DNA from: Phoebastria nigripes
Lineage: Eukaryota; Chordata; Aves; Procellariiformes; Diomedeidae
NCBI GenBank assembly: GCA_035582835.1
Contig: JAYKAV010003376.1
Span: 1,022,372 to 1,086,371 of the forward strand
DNA: 64,000 bases
Direction of reading: 5' to 3'
A program made the position numbers and the translations under genes. Positions 14,450 to 25,429 of this stretch are shown piece by piece (position 1 is the first letter of the stretch; each line of letters opens with the position of its first letter). Below the pieces are notes generated by a model. It saw nothing but the letters and a program-made list of their open reading frames with translations, was not told the origin of the DNA and made no database searches.

Positions 14450-14561
14450 CGGATTGTTGTACATCTCAATGATGAGCTGTTTCACTCCATGCAGTGTGGG
14501 ATGAGCCCAAGGAGATGGATTTGCCCAGTGCCGGTTTAAATCAAACCCCATCAGGGAGCAC
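14450..14561 (-). CDS. AGBL4: AGBL4 (cytosolic carboxypeptidase 6) next internal coding exon, 112 bp
   Basis: On the minus strand the acceptor is catgtgtgcag and the donor is CCG then gtgagt, both strong. The first G completes the Arg codon left open by the exon at 54745-54859, giving the join NYR-CSLMG. The peptide runs CSLMGFDLNRHWANPSPW, then AHPTLHGVKQLIIEMYNNP, and ends on a complete codon. FDLNRHW holds the Asn-Arg pair that in M14 peptidases binds the substrate C-terminal carboxylate (N144/R145 in carboxypeptidase A; family knowledge). HPTLHGVKQLI is characteristic of CCP6. The two exons together cover about 75 residues of the catalytic domain. The next exon should begin with the segment leading to the third zinc ligand (a xIHAH-type motif). 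I did not find it in the remaining 14.4 kb, so it is probably off the left edge. No disabling change is seen. Confidence 0.93.
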
Positions 14562-14974
14562 CTGCACACATGAAAAAACAACACACACAAAGGACATATA
14601 TGGGCTGCAGCCTCTTCTGGCTTCAGCTGCAGAATTAGGGCTATATTCTACAGCTTATGTATTTAAACAAGCTATTCTCATGGAAAAAACAAAAGCGAAT
14701 GCTCCCCCAAGGATGAGGAAAGCCTGCAGCAATGGCCACTTAGAAACAACGTGAACAGCAGAGTATCGACTGGAACATATTTGGTCATTCAGCCTTCTTC
14801 CCCTCCACAACACATATGCTCACTCTATCCTTTGCCTTTTGCCAGCTTGCCACGCTGGCACTGGAAGAGCCTGCTTGGCCTTCGAGGTTCCCTTCTCTTC
14901 AATGCTCTAGCTGGGGGTCTCTAGCTATGAGGATGATTCATAAACTGCATCACCAGGCCTTTACTTTGCCCTCA

Positions 14975-15075
14975 GTCAGGCCTTGACTCAGCAAAGCTGT
15001 TAAGAGCATTGAAATCAATGGCCATTAAGTATGTGCTTAAGGGATTTAAAGCATGAATGCAACTGTTCCACTAAC
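14975..15075. repeat. Ancient amniote repeat ('gctttgctgaat' type)
   Basis: The segments ccttgactcagcaaagctgt, gcattgaaatcaatggccat and aagtatgtgcttaagggatt are a diverged version of the same kind of repeat as at 10840-11000. It lies about 400 bp upstream of the exon at 14450-14561 in gene orientation. Confidence 0.5.
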
Positions 15076-15234
15076 CTAGGGCCTCAGTCTCTTCCCCTCC
15101 TGCAATTGCCTACACAAAAGTTAGCCAAACAAGTTAAAACACTTATGGGCCATGAAATCTTGTGGGTGTTGAAGCATGTATGCCACCTTGGCTTCTCCTT
15201 CCTGCTCTGACTCATATCCCTCTCAGTACATTGT

Positions 15235-15330
15235 CTTGAGTTTGATTCTGCTGCTCCCAGTCCCACGGAGTACTATCCCATTCTTTGTGAAGTCCCATTG
15301 AACTCAATGGGCTGTTGGCAGAGTGAACAC
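15235..15330. repeat. Ancient repeat with perfect 8-bp hairpin arms
   Basis: The centre reads CCCATTGA, AC, TCAATGGG (15294-15311), a perfect inverted repeat of the 'cattgacttcaatgg' core typical of many old bird and turtle repeats. The flanking text (gattctgctgctcccagtcc) fits the same class. Confidence 0.45.
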
Positions 15331-16300
15331 AGAAGAAATTAAAAAGCTGCAAGTGGCACAAATAGGAAGGGGAAATCATGTCCCTTGCCTACCGCAGAGA
15401 TCACCTAGACAATCTGTGGCCACTGATACAAGCAGGGAGAGAAGTCCCTTCTGTTGTCTCAAGCTAAGCTTGGGACCAGTGGACCTTGGGTAGATCTTCC
15501 TCAGGAATTCTACGAAAGACCACAAAAATAATAAAAGCCCAGGCAGAGATGCAACTTCCTCTATATTTAAAACAAATGAACAAAAAAAATCAACCTCACT
15601 GCTAAGCATTAAAGCTTCTTGAGAAAAGAAGAGCTTTCATTGATCCCTGGTCTGTTATGAAAATGTCTGTTCAGCCTTAATCTTTTAAACACACCTATGC
15701 AAACAATAGAGATTTACTCCAGTAGCGCTATCCTTCNACAAAAATTCTAAGAATCTGATGACTGAAAAGCATAAGTTTAATTGGCAAAAAGAAAGGAAAA
15801 TGCCTCACTTCTCTAACAGCTGAAACAAATGATTGCATACATCAAACCCAAATAAAAACTAAGAGAGGTGAAATGCTGAGAAAAGTGAGGGGATGAAACC
15901 AGAGGATTAAATTCATTTCCAAAAATGATGAATGAGTATTTTCCTATGAACCAAAAAATACAAAGTTAATGGGACGTTATTCTGTAAAAATTCTTATGGG
16001 AAGCTAAGCAGCCAGGAGCTGCCTTGCTCCTTGGCCTTAGACAACCCAACCATCAGGCTGTCTGGGAGTTCAAACACCCAACTGCCAGCTCTGCAACTCC
16101 ATCACTGCTGACTTGGTGTACAGACGAGCCGGATGGCTTGCTGGGGTGGAGAAAGCTACCTCCTTTTCTTGGTGGTCGCTTGTCTGCTTGTCTAGAAAAC
16201 AGACGGATTTCTTCTCTGGACACTCCAACAGCTACAATTCCACAGACAACTCTGAAAGTTGTCTCCATCCCACTATAAAGCAAAACACGTTATATAAGAT

Positions 16301-16324
16301 TTCTCTCTCTCTCTCTTTTTTTTT
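16301..16324. repeat. (TC)n then T run
   Basis: The sequence is tctctctctctctc followed by about ten T. It is a simple repeat about 1.7 kb upstream (gene sense) of the exon at 14450-14561, too far to serve as its polypyrimidine tract. Confidence 0.85.
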
Positions 16325-16394
16325 GTCTTCATGTAAACTCTCTCTACTCAGTTCTACTAAATCCTATCTTCTTTTGAACTCACAGACATTGATA

Positions 16395-16470
16395 TAAAAT
16401 CAGAAGTACTTCCAGAGGCATAGGTGGAATTACACTGGGATAAAACTGGTATAAGAGCAGAATCACAGGA
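16395..16470. repeat. Ancient repeat ('ggagttacactggtgtaa' type)
   Basis: The segments aggtggaattacactgggat and aaaactggtataagagcaga atcac resemble 'tggatttacactggtgtaac tgagagcagaatcaggccc', a common old amniote repeat. Confidence 0.5.
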
Positions 16471-17329
16471 ATGAGTTTTTCATTTAACAAACGCAGAAAC
16501 TGTGGTGATCATCATGAGTCTTACTGTATTTTGGCACAGTTCCCAAGAAAACAGCATGCTCACTCTACAGGATAACTTTCTTAAGAGATCAGAACCTGAA
16601 ATCATATCCCCTTGTATGGTTAATGTGTCCCATTTACGTTTTGGTTTAAGAATATTTAAAACTAGTAACTCTACAGAAAACAAGTATATTTTGATTCCAT
16701 TATGTTCATCTCCAAAGCACATTGAAGTGGCCAAGCTACAGAGCACCAAAAGTGAATTTTGAATTCAAACATGGATTGTCAATATTAAATTTGGGGTTTG
16801 GGAATAAGTCACCCCTATAGGGAACAGAAATAAGCAATATCTATTTTCTGTAAGATACTAAGGCACTGCGATTTGCAATATTTGAATTTGTCATGAATAT
16901 CTGGTTAGTGATGGATCTCAGTTCATTTCAAGCAACAAGAACACTTGAAAATAGTTGTCTTTACTTGAGAAGACTTTATAAATAGAAGGAATCAATGCTT
17001 GACAAACAAATTATTCATTTGAGAAGCTCCTCTGAGCTCTATTTAATAGGAACCCAAATTAATTTCCAAATATCATTTAGCTAGTCTTTGATGTGGTACA
17101 TCACATCTTTATCAATGTAACAACAATTAATTAAATTTTTGATGTAGGCATTACTATTTCTTTCCAGTCTGGGAACAGTGTAAAATTTTCTTTTTTTCCT
17201 CTGTTTTTAAGTCTTTTTTCTTTCCTTTTTTCCTAAAGACAAATCTGTATCTACCACATTCTCTCTTTATTCATCTGTTGCAAACTTGTGGTCTCTCTAA
17301 GGAAACATCAAGTTGTGTTCCTTGGTACT

Positions 17330-17475
17330 TCAGAGTTGATTATTGACTCTGTTACATGTAGAACTGTCTCCCAAAGCTCACGTATATCAGGACATGACCA
17401 AAACATACGGTAAGAGTCTCCCACATGCCTATTACAGATCCTGCATTCATTATATTCTCTTGCTCCCAGATGATG
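17330..17475 (-). mobile_element. Possible L1/Tx1-type LINE ORF2 C-terminal relic
   Basis: One minus-strand frame across this stretch reads NECRICNRHVGDSYRMFW and then SCPDIRELWETVL. L1-type and Tx1-type LINE ORF2 proteins end in a 'CxxC...HMFWxCPxIxxFWxxV' motif, which this resembles. The His of that motif would be Arg here. The upstream frame is broken by a stop and possible small indels, and no reverse transcriptase blocks were recognised at higher coordinates. L1/Tx1-type copies are sparse in birds, so an old relic would be notable. The match is one short motif and could be chance. Confidence 0.42.
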
Positions 17476-20381
17476 TGATCTCCCTTGTGGCTAATACCTC
17501 CAATGCAAGAACTTGAACAGGATAACTTAAAAATTGCATCTTGCACTGCTTTTTAATTCCCCCTACCAATCTTAAACCAGCCCATTTCTACTACACATTG
17601 CTTGCTACTTCCATTGCTTAACTGTTTACCTGCTGCTTCAAGCACTGGGTAGGCAAAGTAGAAATGTCAGTATATCTGGAAACAGCAGCTCTACAATCTG
17701 AAACAACTGTGTTCCAATATAATATAGGATCTTTCAATATTTAAGACCAGCTCTCTTACTCAGACTGCAAGTATTGTCATTGGCTTCAGTATGGTTCCTC
17801 ATGTGACCATAAGTGTTCCCCAGATTTAGAAAGGGCCTCCAAATCTGTCCTATACAGATTAGGTTTATTTTGTGCAATAAATAAACTAATATGTTCAGTA
17901 CAAAATTAACAAGGGGGAAAAAACCCTAAATTACATCAAAGGACTGTTTAAGGATGATCTTTGAAAGGGGATATGGAGGAGAGCAAAACAGGAGACATTA
18001 CAGACTTCAAGAGATGCAAGGGAAGACAAAAGCAGCTTCAAAATTAGTGAGGGTTGGAGCAGGTGAACATTTCCAGAGTAAGGGCACTAGAGAATACTCC
18101 ATTCCATGAGGTTTAATGGCCATGCCATGAATGCTCTTATAAATGCGGCAGGTAATATTGACATGGAGCCAGATAAGAATGACGTGCTGGCACAGACTCT
18201 CATAGGTTAGAAAAAAGTATAATCAGAAGTAGGTGAGCTTTCTACAGCAAGCAAAGTAGCAAACAGCTACTATTACCTGATTGTGGTCTTCATTCATACT
18301 GTGAAAACCTGGGTTGTGTGTAACACAGTCATTGCTGCCACAAAAAATGACACATATGTAATTTAAAGTATGTAAGCTGTTAACAATTTTTTGATTTTGG
18401 ATTATGCTTCTTAGGGTTTGCTAGATATACAGACCACATACGATGTTTCTGCTTTGTGATTGAATGTACATTTAAATCAGGTTCTGTGATTATACTTGTT
18501 GAATTAGAATTTGCGTTTCACAAATGTTCTCCAGACTTTTTCTAAAATTTCTGTTTTCTATAAGTAGATAAATTTATTACAGTGTTTATAAATTTACATA
18601 AACACAGTGCAAATTCAGTCAAAGCAAATGAGTTTCAGAATTGAAATGGAAACTGAAACATTTTGCAGTATTTATCCCTCCCTACTTGGGAGACAGCCAG
18701 ATCTCAAGAGGTTACCAGCTCAACTCAGTAAAACCAAAGATGTTCAGACCAGCATTCAGTTTGCTGGGCAATTATCTGGACAGAACCTCCTTGCCTCTGG
18801 GGGCTTAAGTCATCGCAGGTTTTAAGGAATTCTTATGCAGCTGCTTTAATGAAAACATCCTTGACCCTTTCTAGAACTGAGGAAGGTTTAGTACCAAGGC
18901 CTATGCTGGCTTTATTTTTAGGGCTGCTTCCTATTCTTTCAAGTTGTGCCTCTTCTTTCTGGAATCTCCAAGTTATAGAAACCTCCAAGAACTCTGCCTT
19001 CCTTTCACTTCAGTTCTCCCTCCCCTGTTCGTTTTTCCTACTACGTGAGTCTAAGTCTCTTACTAACAGAACCATTTCCACAAGGTGAGATATGGAGAAT
19101 AATGGAGGAAAGGAGTTAAAGAAATCCTTTTTCATGGCATATGATTTATTACAAAGAGAACTCTACACTCTTCCCTTCAGCTTTGTAAGGTTGCGTTGGT
19201 TCATTGGATCAGTACCAGGTGAATCTCCAGATAATACTCCACACAAAGCCAGGGAGTTCAAATCCACAAATGGCATTACCAACAGGGTTAGGATTTGAAA
19301 TTGAAAAGGTAGTGGGGGGAGGGGGTGCACTCACTTTTTTTCCCCCTCAGGCTTATTGCAATAAGAGTGGAGACAGAGGGTAATTGGTCTCTATTGTTGC
19401 ACTTCTTCGAAGCAAGAGTTATAGCAAGAAACTGCTGTGAGACTGCAGCCTGCAGTATCATGCAGGAAGAGTAGGTGTGCAGTATGAGAGAGTGAATACA
19501 AGGGGAACACATGGAAGACTTGCTTCTTTTAATAAATATATCATTTTAAACCTGTTATATTCAAGACATTTTACAAATCAACACTACACCTGCTGTCGTC
19601 GAAGTCAGAGTCTTCATTAGTNTGCATTTCACCCTTTGGGTGTTTGGGGTTTGCGATTTATGCATTTGCCTATTATTCATTAAAGAGGATTCATTGAAGC
19701 CCACATGTTCTAAGGCAATTAGGTAGCAAGACATCCTAACACTCCAGCTACAGAGAATCCCCCCTCCCTACTCTCTCTCCCCTTCCCCAGCTTTCTGCAT
19801 TTTTAATTTAGAGCTCTGGAAACCTTCACAAAGGCTATTTAACATAACCACTGCAGTGTGCTCCAGGCAGAACACAAGCGGCCATACAGAGCAGAACAGC
19901 ATTAGCTCCCAGAGACCACATGGTGGAGTAGATGTTTACAGAATGAGCACTGCGTGGTGTACTGACATAATTTTAAATAGTACATGATGGTTAAAGATGT
20001 GTTTCTCCATTTTCTCTGTAAACAATATTAAATAAGAATAAACACAAAGGGATATTTTCTCCTTCTGATGAATACATGCATTTCTCAGAGCTGGTAATAG
20101 GCGTTACAGACATACACACCAAGGTCTACACGCATCCCTCCCTGACATGGGCAGACTCCCTTCTCTGATCTTCAGGATGTATCTCAATTCCAGTACTTAA
20201 CTCTCCCTACACACCTCGGGTCCTCAGTAATGCCAGAAGGATTCCTGGGCACGAAGCAGAATGCTCGAAATAAAAACCCATCCCGCAGTTAGAAGAATCA
20301 CGCCCTGTGAGTGTGCCTGGGATGTAAGAAAGTAAGATCCTATCACCAGCGTAGCTCATCCCTGCAGCTAGCATAGGACTC

Positions 20382-20382
<1 letters not shown>
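17476..20382. other. Unassigned intronic stretch
   Basis: I see no exon or nameable repeat here. The sequence is AT-rich with ordinary complexity. One N is at 19622. Frames at 18607-19298 on the plus strand are short and unrelated to any family I recognise. Confidence 0.6.

Positions 20383-20446
<64 letters not shown>
20383..20446. repeat. Poly-C homopolymer, 64 bp
   Basis: This is an uninterrupted run of 64 C on the plus strand. In the AGBL4 transcript (minus strand) it becomes 64 G, which could fold into G-quadruplexes. Runs this long are rare because they are unstable and hard to sequence, so the exact length should be treated as approximate. The flanks (catagga left, gcatgttttcctgcatg right) are ordinary unique sequence. 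It produces spurious poly-Gly frames on the minus strand. Confidence 0.97.
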
Positions 20447-20447
<1 letters not shown>

Positions 20448-21936
20448 CATGTTTTCCTGCATGATGCCCAGTCCAATTTTCAGTTCTTCAAGGGACAGGG
20501 TTTCCAGCGCATCCCCAGGGAGGCAAGTCACAGTTTAGCAAAGTTCTCCCATAGGAAGCGCATATCTGGCCCCATGTGTGGATCTCTCTGAATGAATGCT
20601 CTGCAGGAGCAGGTCTCATCTGTCCTGCCCCTGGAAGGTGTTCTCGGGACTCCCACTCCCAGCTGCACGCTGAGTCACACTGGCACATCAATCTTGCGCA
20701 CCCAGATGCTTTAACCAAGTTACTGAGAACACCTACAGTTCTTCCATTTCAAAGCCTGATTCATTGTTTGGCCTTTTCAAAACCAAACATATCATTGACT
20801 TAATGAGAGGAACACAGCAGACAGTGTTTTTTTTCCAACTTCTGGATCCCAAAAAATTTCCACTGCAGGCACTGACCCTTCAGAAATTTCACACATACAG
20901 AGCATAGTGCAGTATTATATGAACTTTCTTTCCAGATGTAGTCCAAAAGCCACCTGCAACTCATGGATCACAAGCTGAAAACCACCGAGAACGAGATTTT
21001 TAACTTCACATGTGCTTAATTTACTGGACCTCCCACCTCTCTGAGTGCTGTCAACAGGTCAAACTCCTCTAGGCCCTCCTGCCCAGTCTGCCTGACAGCT
21101 CCACACAATGCCCTAATCCTGTCTCCTTACAAACCTTTCCCTTCAGACAGGCAGACATTCTTTAAACTATTTCTATTTCATTGTCATTCTGCATTCCTGG
21201 AGGTGGAGGTTGGGTGAAGGTAAACTCATCAGAGTGGTTCACAGAAAACAGCTAATACACAGATAAGCATTTCTGGAGACACAGCTCATCTTGAATTATA
21301 CTTTTGTTCCCACTTCTGCCCCTCCTCAGACTATGCAATTAATCCGATACACAACACACCTCACAATTATTAGTGAATACTCCAGCTGCTGTAGAATGAC
21401 ATTCCCCCACATTACAACATATATTTCATATACTTCTTGGCAGATGAAGCTGGCAGTCTTGCTTAACCTACTCACCTTCAGGCAAGAGGAAAGGAATGTC
21501 ATGTTCCCTGTAGACCGGCATTATATGAACACCCCAAAAGATGGTTCAGCTCTTACTATCAGACCTATTACACCCAGAAAGCTGCAGTCAAAGGAGCCAA
21601 CCTTAATGTCACAAAGTTGAGCTCTTAAAAGTTTGGATATGCCACAGCTGCACAGATACATACAACCTTCATTCAGCCCTGTGTCTGTCATTATTATGAC
21701 ACAGCCTTTAACTACAGGAGCACAGGGTGTTTTTCCACAGGGCTCTTGCTTTATTCTGTGCACAGGATCAACGCTGTTCATTAATGAGCAGATTATTCAA
21801 TATTTTGGATTTTCCTTATTGTTCAATATGCAGCCCTAGGCTCCTGCTTACTGCGTGCTACTCAAAGCCTGCTCTGAGGACAGAGCTATTCAGTTCTTCG
21901 TGGCTTTTCTAAAGTGCTTAGCACTGCAGGAGACAA

Positions 21937-22095
21937 CTGCTTTATAAACACTGATGGACTAATTTTCCCAACAGCACTGGTACAAGAGGGGACCACATTG
22001 TCCCCAATTCATAAAAGAGCAATTGGGGCAAAAAGTGACTTACATAAGAGACACCCGCTAATTCGGACCACTGTACCTGAGAGGCCAAGGACAGG
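21937..22095 (-). mobile_element. MIR-like SINE relic
   Basis: The plus strand contains gctttataaacactgatgga, attcataaaagagcaattgg and ggcaaaaagtgacttacata. These parallel the reverse-complement MIR blocks 'gctttacaaacattaat', 'cattttacagatggggaa' and 'aggttaagtgacttgccca'. It is diverged and internally disrupted. Confidence 0.5.
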
Positions 22096-23217
22096 ATTTT
22101 TGTTTAAGAGAACTTAGATTTATATAGCATGTTACATGTTCGGCATCTAACTTATTCTGATTTGAGCTGAAGCTGACTGTACTCAAGGCTTCCCCAAATC
22201 TGACCCCAAAATGGCAATGTGAGTAGACAGAATATTAGAAACATCCAAGTTTGTGGAATTAGGACAGTCAGAGGTTAGCATAAAACGGTAAGACATTACT
22301 GGGTCATGAATGGGTTTTGGGTGTTTTTCAGTTATACCTTAATTCAGCCATTTTGCTTGGCTTTGGATCCCAATACTGCTGCATTCAACTGTGTCTGAGA
22401 ACCTGCTCTAATACGTGGTGGTTAGGGTTAGCACCTTACCTGATATTGCCTTTACTCTCCTGAACAGGATTAAAAGATTACTCCACTACATTACAGGCTA
22501 CCAGACTATTTGCATCCAGAACATCACTTATGCAAAGGCAGTGATGCTACACACACATTCTCAATAGGTCATGCCAAAACTCAGCAAGAAGAAGTCCATC
22601 TCCATCATCACAAAGGCCTTTTCCTCTTTGATATCCTGAAGCGAGTGTTTGACCTGATACCAAAACTGTCAAGAAGGTGTGCGCTATTCTGATGAGACAG
22701 CAAACAGAAAAGCAACACAGGACTGGCAAACTGCTGGCTGAATACTATCTAGCAAGGCTTCGCCGCCCAGCACCAGAGAGCACGATTTCTGGCTTCCTTT
22801 GATAACTATGTTTGCTAACAGGCTCTGACATGCTTAGGTATTTCTCGTTCCCATACACAGCCAGAATATTGATTGTATTCCTGCATAGTCTTGCCATGTC
22901 TGTAACTTGTTCAGCTTGCAAATGACTTTTTGGATATGTAAGTATCCATCTATTTTGGGTTGGTGGGAGAGAAGGCCTCTTTTATTGTCTCTGCACAATG
23001 TTACTCAACCCATACACATTGCCTGCAAGCAGCCTACCCCTGCTTCATTAGTTAGCATGCATAATTTTCATCAAAAGTTCGAGTCAAGGATATGTCTGTT
23101 AGCCAGGCACTCCAATATAAAGTCCCTTTACCACTACTAAGTGAAAAATTTACAGTTGTATGGAAAGTCCTGAACAAAACCCCAGGTCTCATAATATTAC
23201 AGGAGAGGGGAAAATGA

Positions 23218-23405
23218 CCCAGTGGTTCACTTAGGGTGACAACATGAGACTCTTAAGACCTCTTATGCAACCTAGGGAAAAATTGCAATGCCTCAGCTCT
23301 TCTCTTGTAAAAATAACTATATTATCAACCCTCCATGGCATTTTGAGAGGAAATACGTGAAGGGTTATGAAGTACTTTGGTGCTACAGTGATGGGGATAT
23401 ATTAG
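23218..23405 (+). mobile_element. MIR/CORE-SINE-like relic, nearly full length
   Basis: Successive pieces follow an ancient amniote SINE of the MIR type. They are cagtggttca, then atgcctcagctcttctcttg, then taaaaataactatattatc, then aagtactttggtgctacagt and gatggggata. They parallel 'agtggtta', 'tgcctcagtttccccatctg', 'taaaatggggataata' and 'gaggtgctcagatactacgg tgatggggg'. Divergence is high, as expected of a repeat that predates birds. Orientation is antisense to AGBL4. Confidence 0.62.
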
Positions 23406-23841
23406 GCTCTACAGATGGAGATTAAGTGACTTATGGAATCGCAGAAATGTTTTCTGACAGACCCTGAATTTTGGTGAGGTTCACTTCCAACAAGATCGCA
23501 CTACTTCACACTTAACAAACACTTCTGAAACGCCCAGTCCATTTTATGAGAGAAATTCTCTGAGGCTTTGGGTGGAGAAAGGAGATTGTGTGGGGTTGTT
23601 TTGTTATATCAGTGAACATTTCCTCTTGTTTCTTCTGCCCCAACCCCCTGTAACTAAAGATATTTTCCTCTCAAACGTGTCTCTCTCCTCACTTTTATTT
23701 TCAAGGTCATCTGGCCCACTGGGTGTGTTACATATTGCTGTCTAATTAAAGAGAGAAGATTAACCTTATTCTGTTAGATTGTTTTAGTACCTGCCAGCTG
23801 ACTACTCTGCACTAGCAAAGGGACAATGTGGCCAAGTCCGT

Positions 23842-23935
23842 TAAAAAAAAAAAACAAAAAACAAAAAAACCCCAACAAAAAAACCCCAAAAACCCCAAAA
23901 AACACCAAACAAAAAACCACACCAAAAAACCAGAC
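23842..23935. repeat. A/C-rich low-complexity tract
   Basis: A runs of 5-12 are interleaved with three CCCC blocks (ccccaacaaaaaaacccc and accccaaaaaacacc). On the minus strand, which is the AGBL4 sense strand, this reads as GGGGTTTT-like units. Frames across it are biased in composition and not genes. Confidence 0.9.
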
Positions 23936-25393
23936 CATTTCATCTTTGGAAAGTCCACCAGAAACCCTGAGCACGATGCAAATGTTCTTCCCATAATCAC
24001 TGCTATGATAAAATAACAAACATTTCATAGCAGAAATAATACCAGTGTCTTGTTTGTCACATAACATTTCAGAAGATGGCAGGCAAGCTATAAAGCCCTG
24101 ATCTGTCTCTGATTGCAATCAACAAAAAGCCCAGATGCTTTCAAAGGGAGTTAAATCAGGCTCAGATCTTTTCCAATCACTTGTTAATTTAAGGGGCAGA
24201 GTTTTACCATCTGAGCTTCACTGCGTGGTATTGCCTCAGCCCAAACAACACAAAGAAGGAGGAACTATTTGACAGCGTGGTGGTCTCTGTTCATTACCAA
24301 TTTCTACCTCAAATCACTTAGGCTTTCTATCTTCCACCAATCCCATCAGTTAAGCACGCTATACGCCCCAGAAGGCAAGCTACCTGGCAAAGATATGTTT
24401 CTCATCATACTCCATGACATTTCCTCTTACTAACTCAAAACAATGTATGAGGGGATTTGGTGCCATCACACGAGATATGGGTCAGTTGTCCGATATGGAT
24501 GCTTGTCCGATGCAGAAGAATGGGAATGTAAAGCACTCAAACTGTAACTTCTATCAATCACTGCAATGCACCAGCAGAATGTGATTTGATACCAAGCCAA
24601 GCTGAAACTACACATTTTGATTCCGGAGCACTGAAACATCTCATTGCAATGAATAATGGTACAATGAAAGATTAGTTTGAGAATCCTGATGAGAATGTTA
24701 AATCTGAAAAATTTAAACCTTCAGGGATTCAGAGCATTTTCTTTTTTTTTGTTATTATCCCTCAAAAATAGGCATTTGGGGGTAAAAATGGTCAGAAAAG
24801 CAATTTTTGTCTACCAGTTAATAGAAAATTTTATTATTATACCCTTTTCTGTGAGGTATAGAAGAATGCAACAATTACTGAAGACATGTAACAGTTGAAG
24901 AAAGGAGGTGAGGATGAAACACCATGCCAAACTAAATCTTCAGGTAACCGTTATACAGGCAGACCAGGAAAGAGTTCAGGTGGAAGCTGATCTAGCATCC
25001 TTCTTATCCCACTCCATACATTTAGCTTACTTAATCAAAAAAGCAGCTGTGTTGCCTAAATATTCATGAATGAAAGATTTCTTGTCAGTCCAGTTACTTG
25101 AATTAAACCTGTGATGCAGAACTGATCTTATTTTCTCATGTAATCCTTTGAGACATCATCCAATATGAAATTATGACATGCCACTGGACTTGCCTTTATA
25201 CATCTCTTCTCATCCTTAGATGCTTCACTTTCGAACTTAACTGTAGAAGACCGAGAGCTCCGTAATTGTCAAAGACAAGAGTACACCCTTCAGTATAACT
25301 ATCTCTGGCATTATGGTCTACATTATTTTTCTAGTGAAGCCTCCTTTCAATCAGCCAGAAATTACTGATGAATATTAAAGCAGTAAGATACAT

Positions 25394-25429
25394 AGGTACA
25401 TTAAAATCATGAGGTACATTAAAATCATG
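25394..25429. repeat. Tandem duplication, 18 bp x2
   Basis: The unit aggtacattaaaatcatg is present twice in perfect tandem (25394-25411 and 25412-25429). Confidence 0.93.

Noticed and set aside
14300..14754. Plus-strand frames overlapping the AGBL4 exon
   Set aside because: They are shadows of the real minus-strand exon, whose splice sites, phase and family motifs are clear.
20207..20531. Two minus-strand frames with long poly-Gly runs
   Set aside because: They exist only because the C64 tract reads as GGG codons. The flanking residues show no domain.
23774..24118. 114-codon minus frame rich in Phe, Gly and Val resembling a membrane protein
   Set aside because: The hydrophobic part is the translation of the G/T-rich low-complexity tract.
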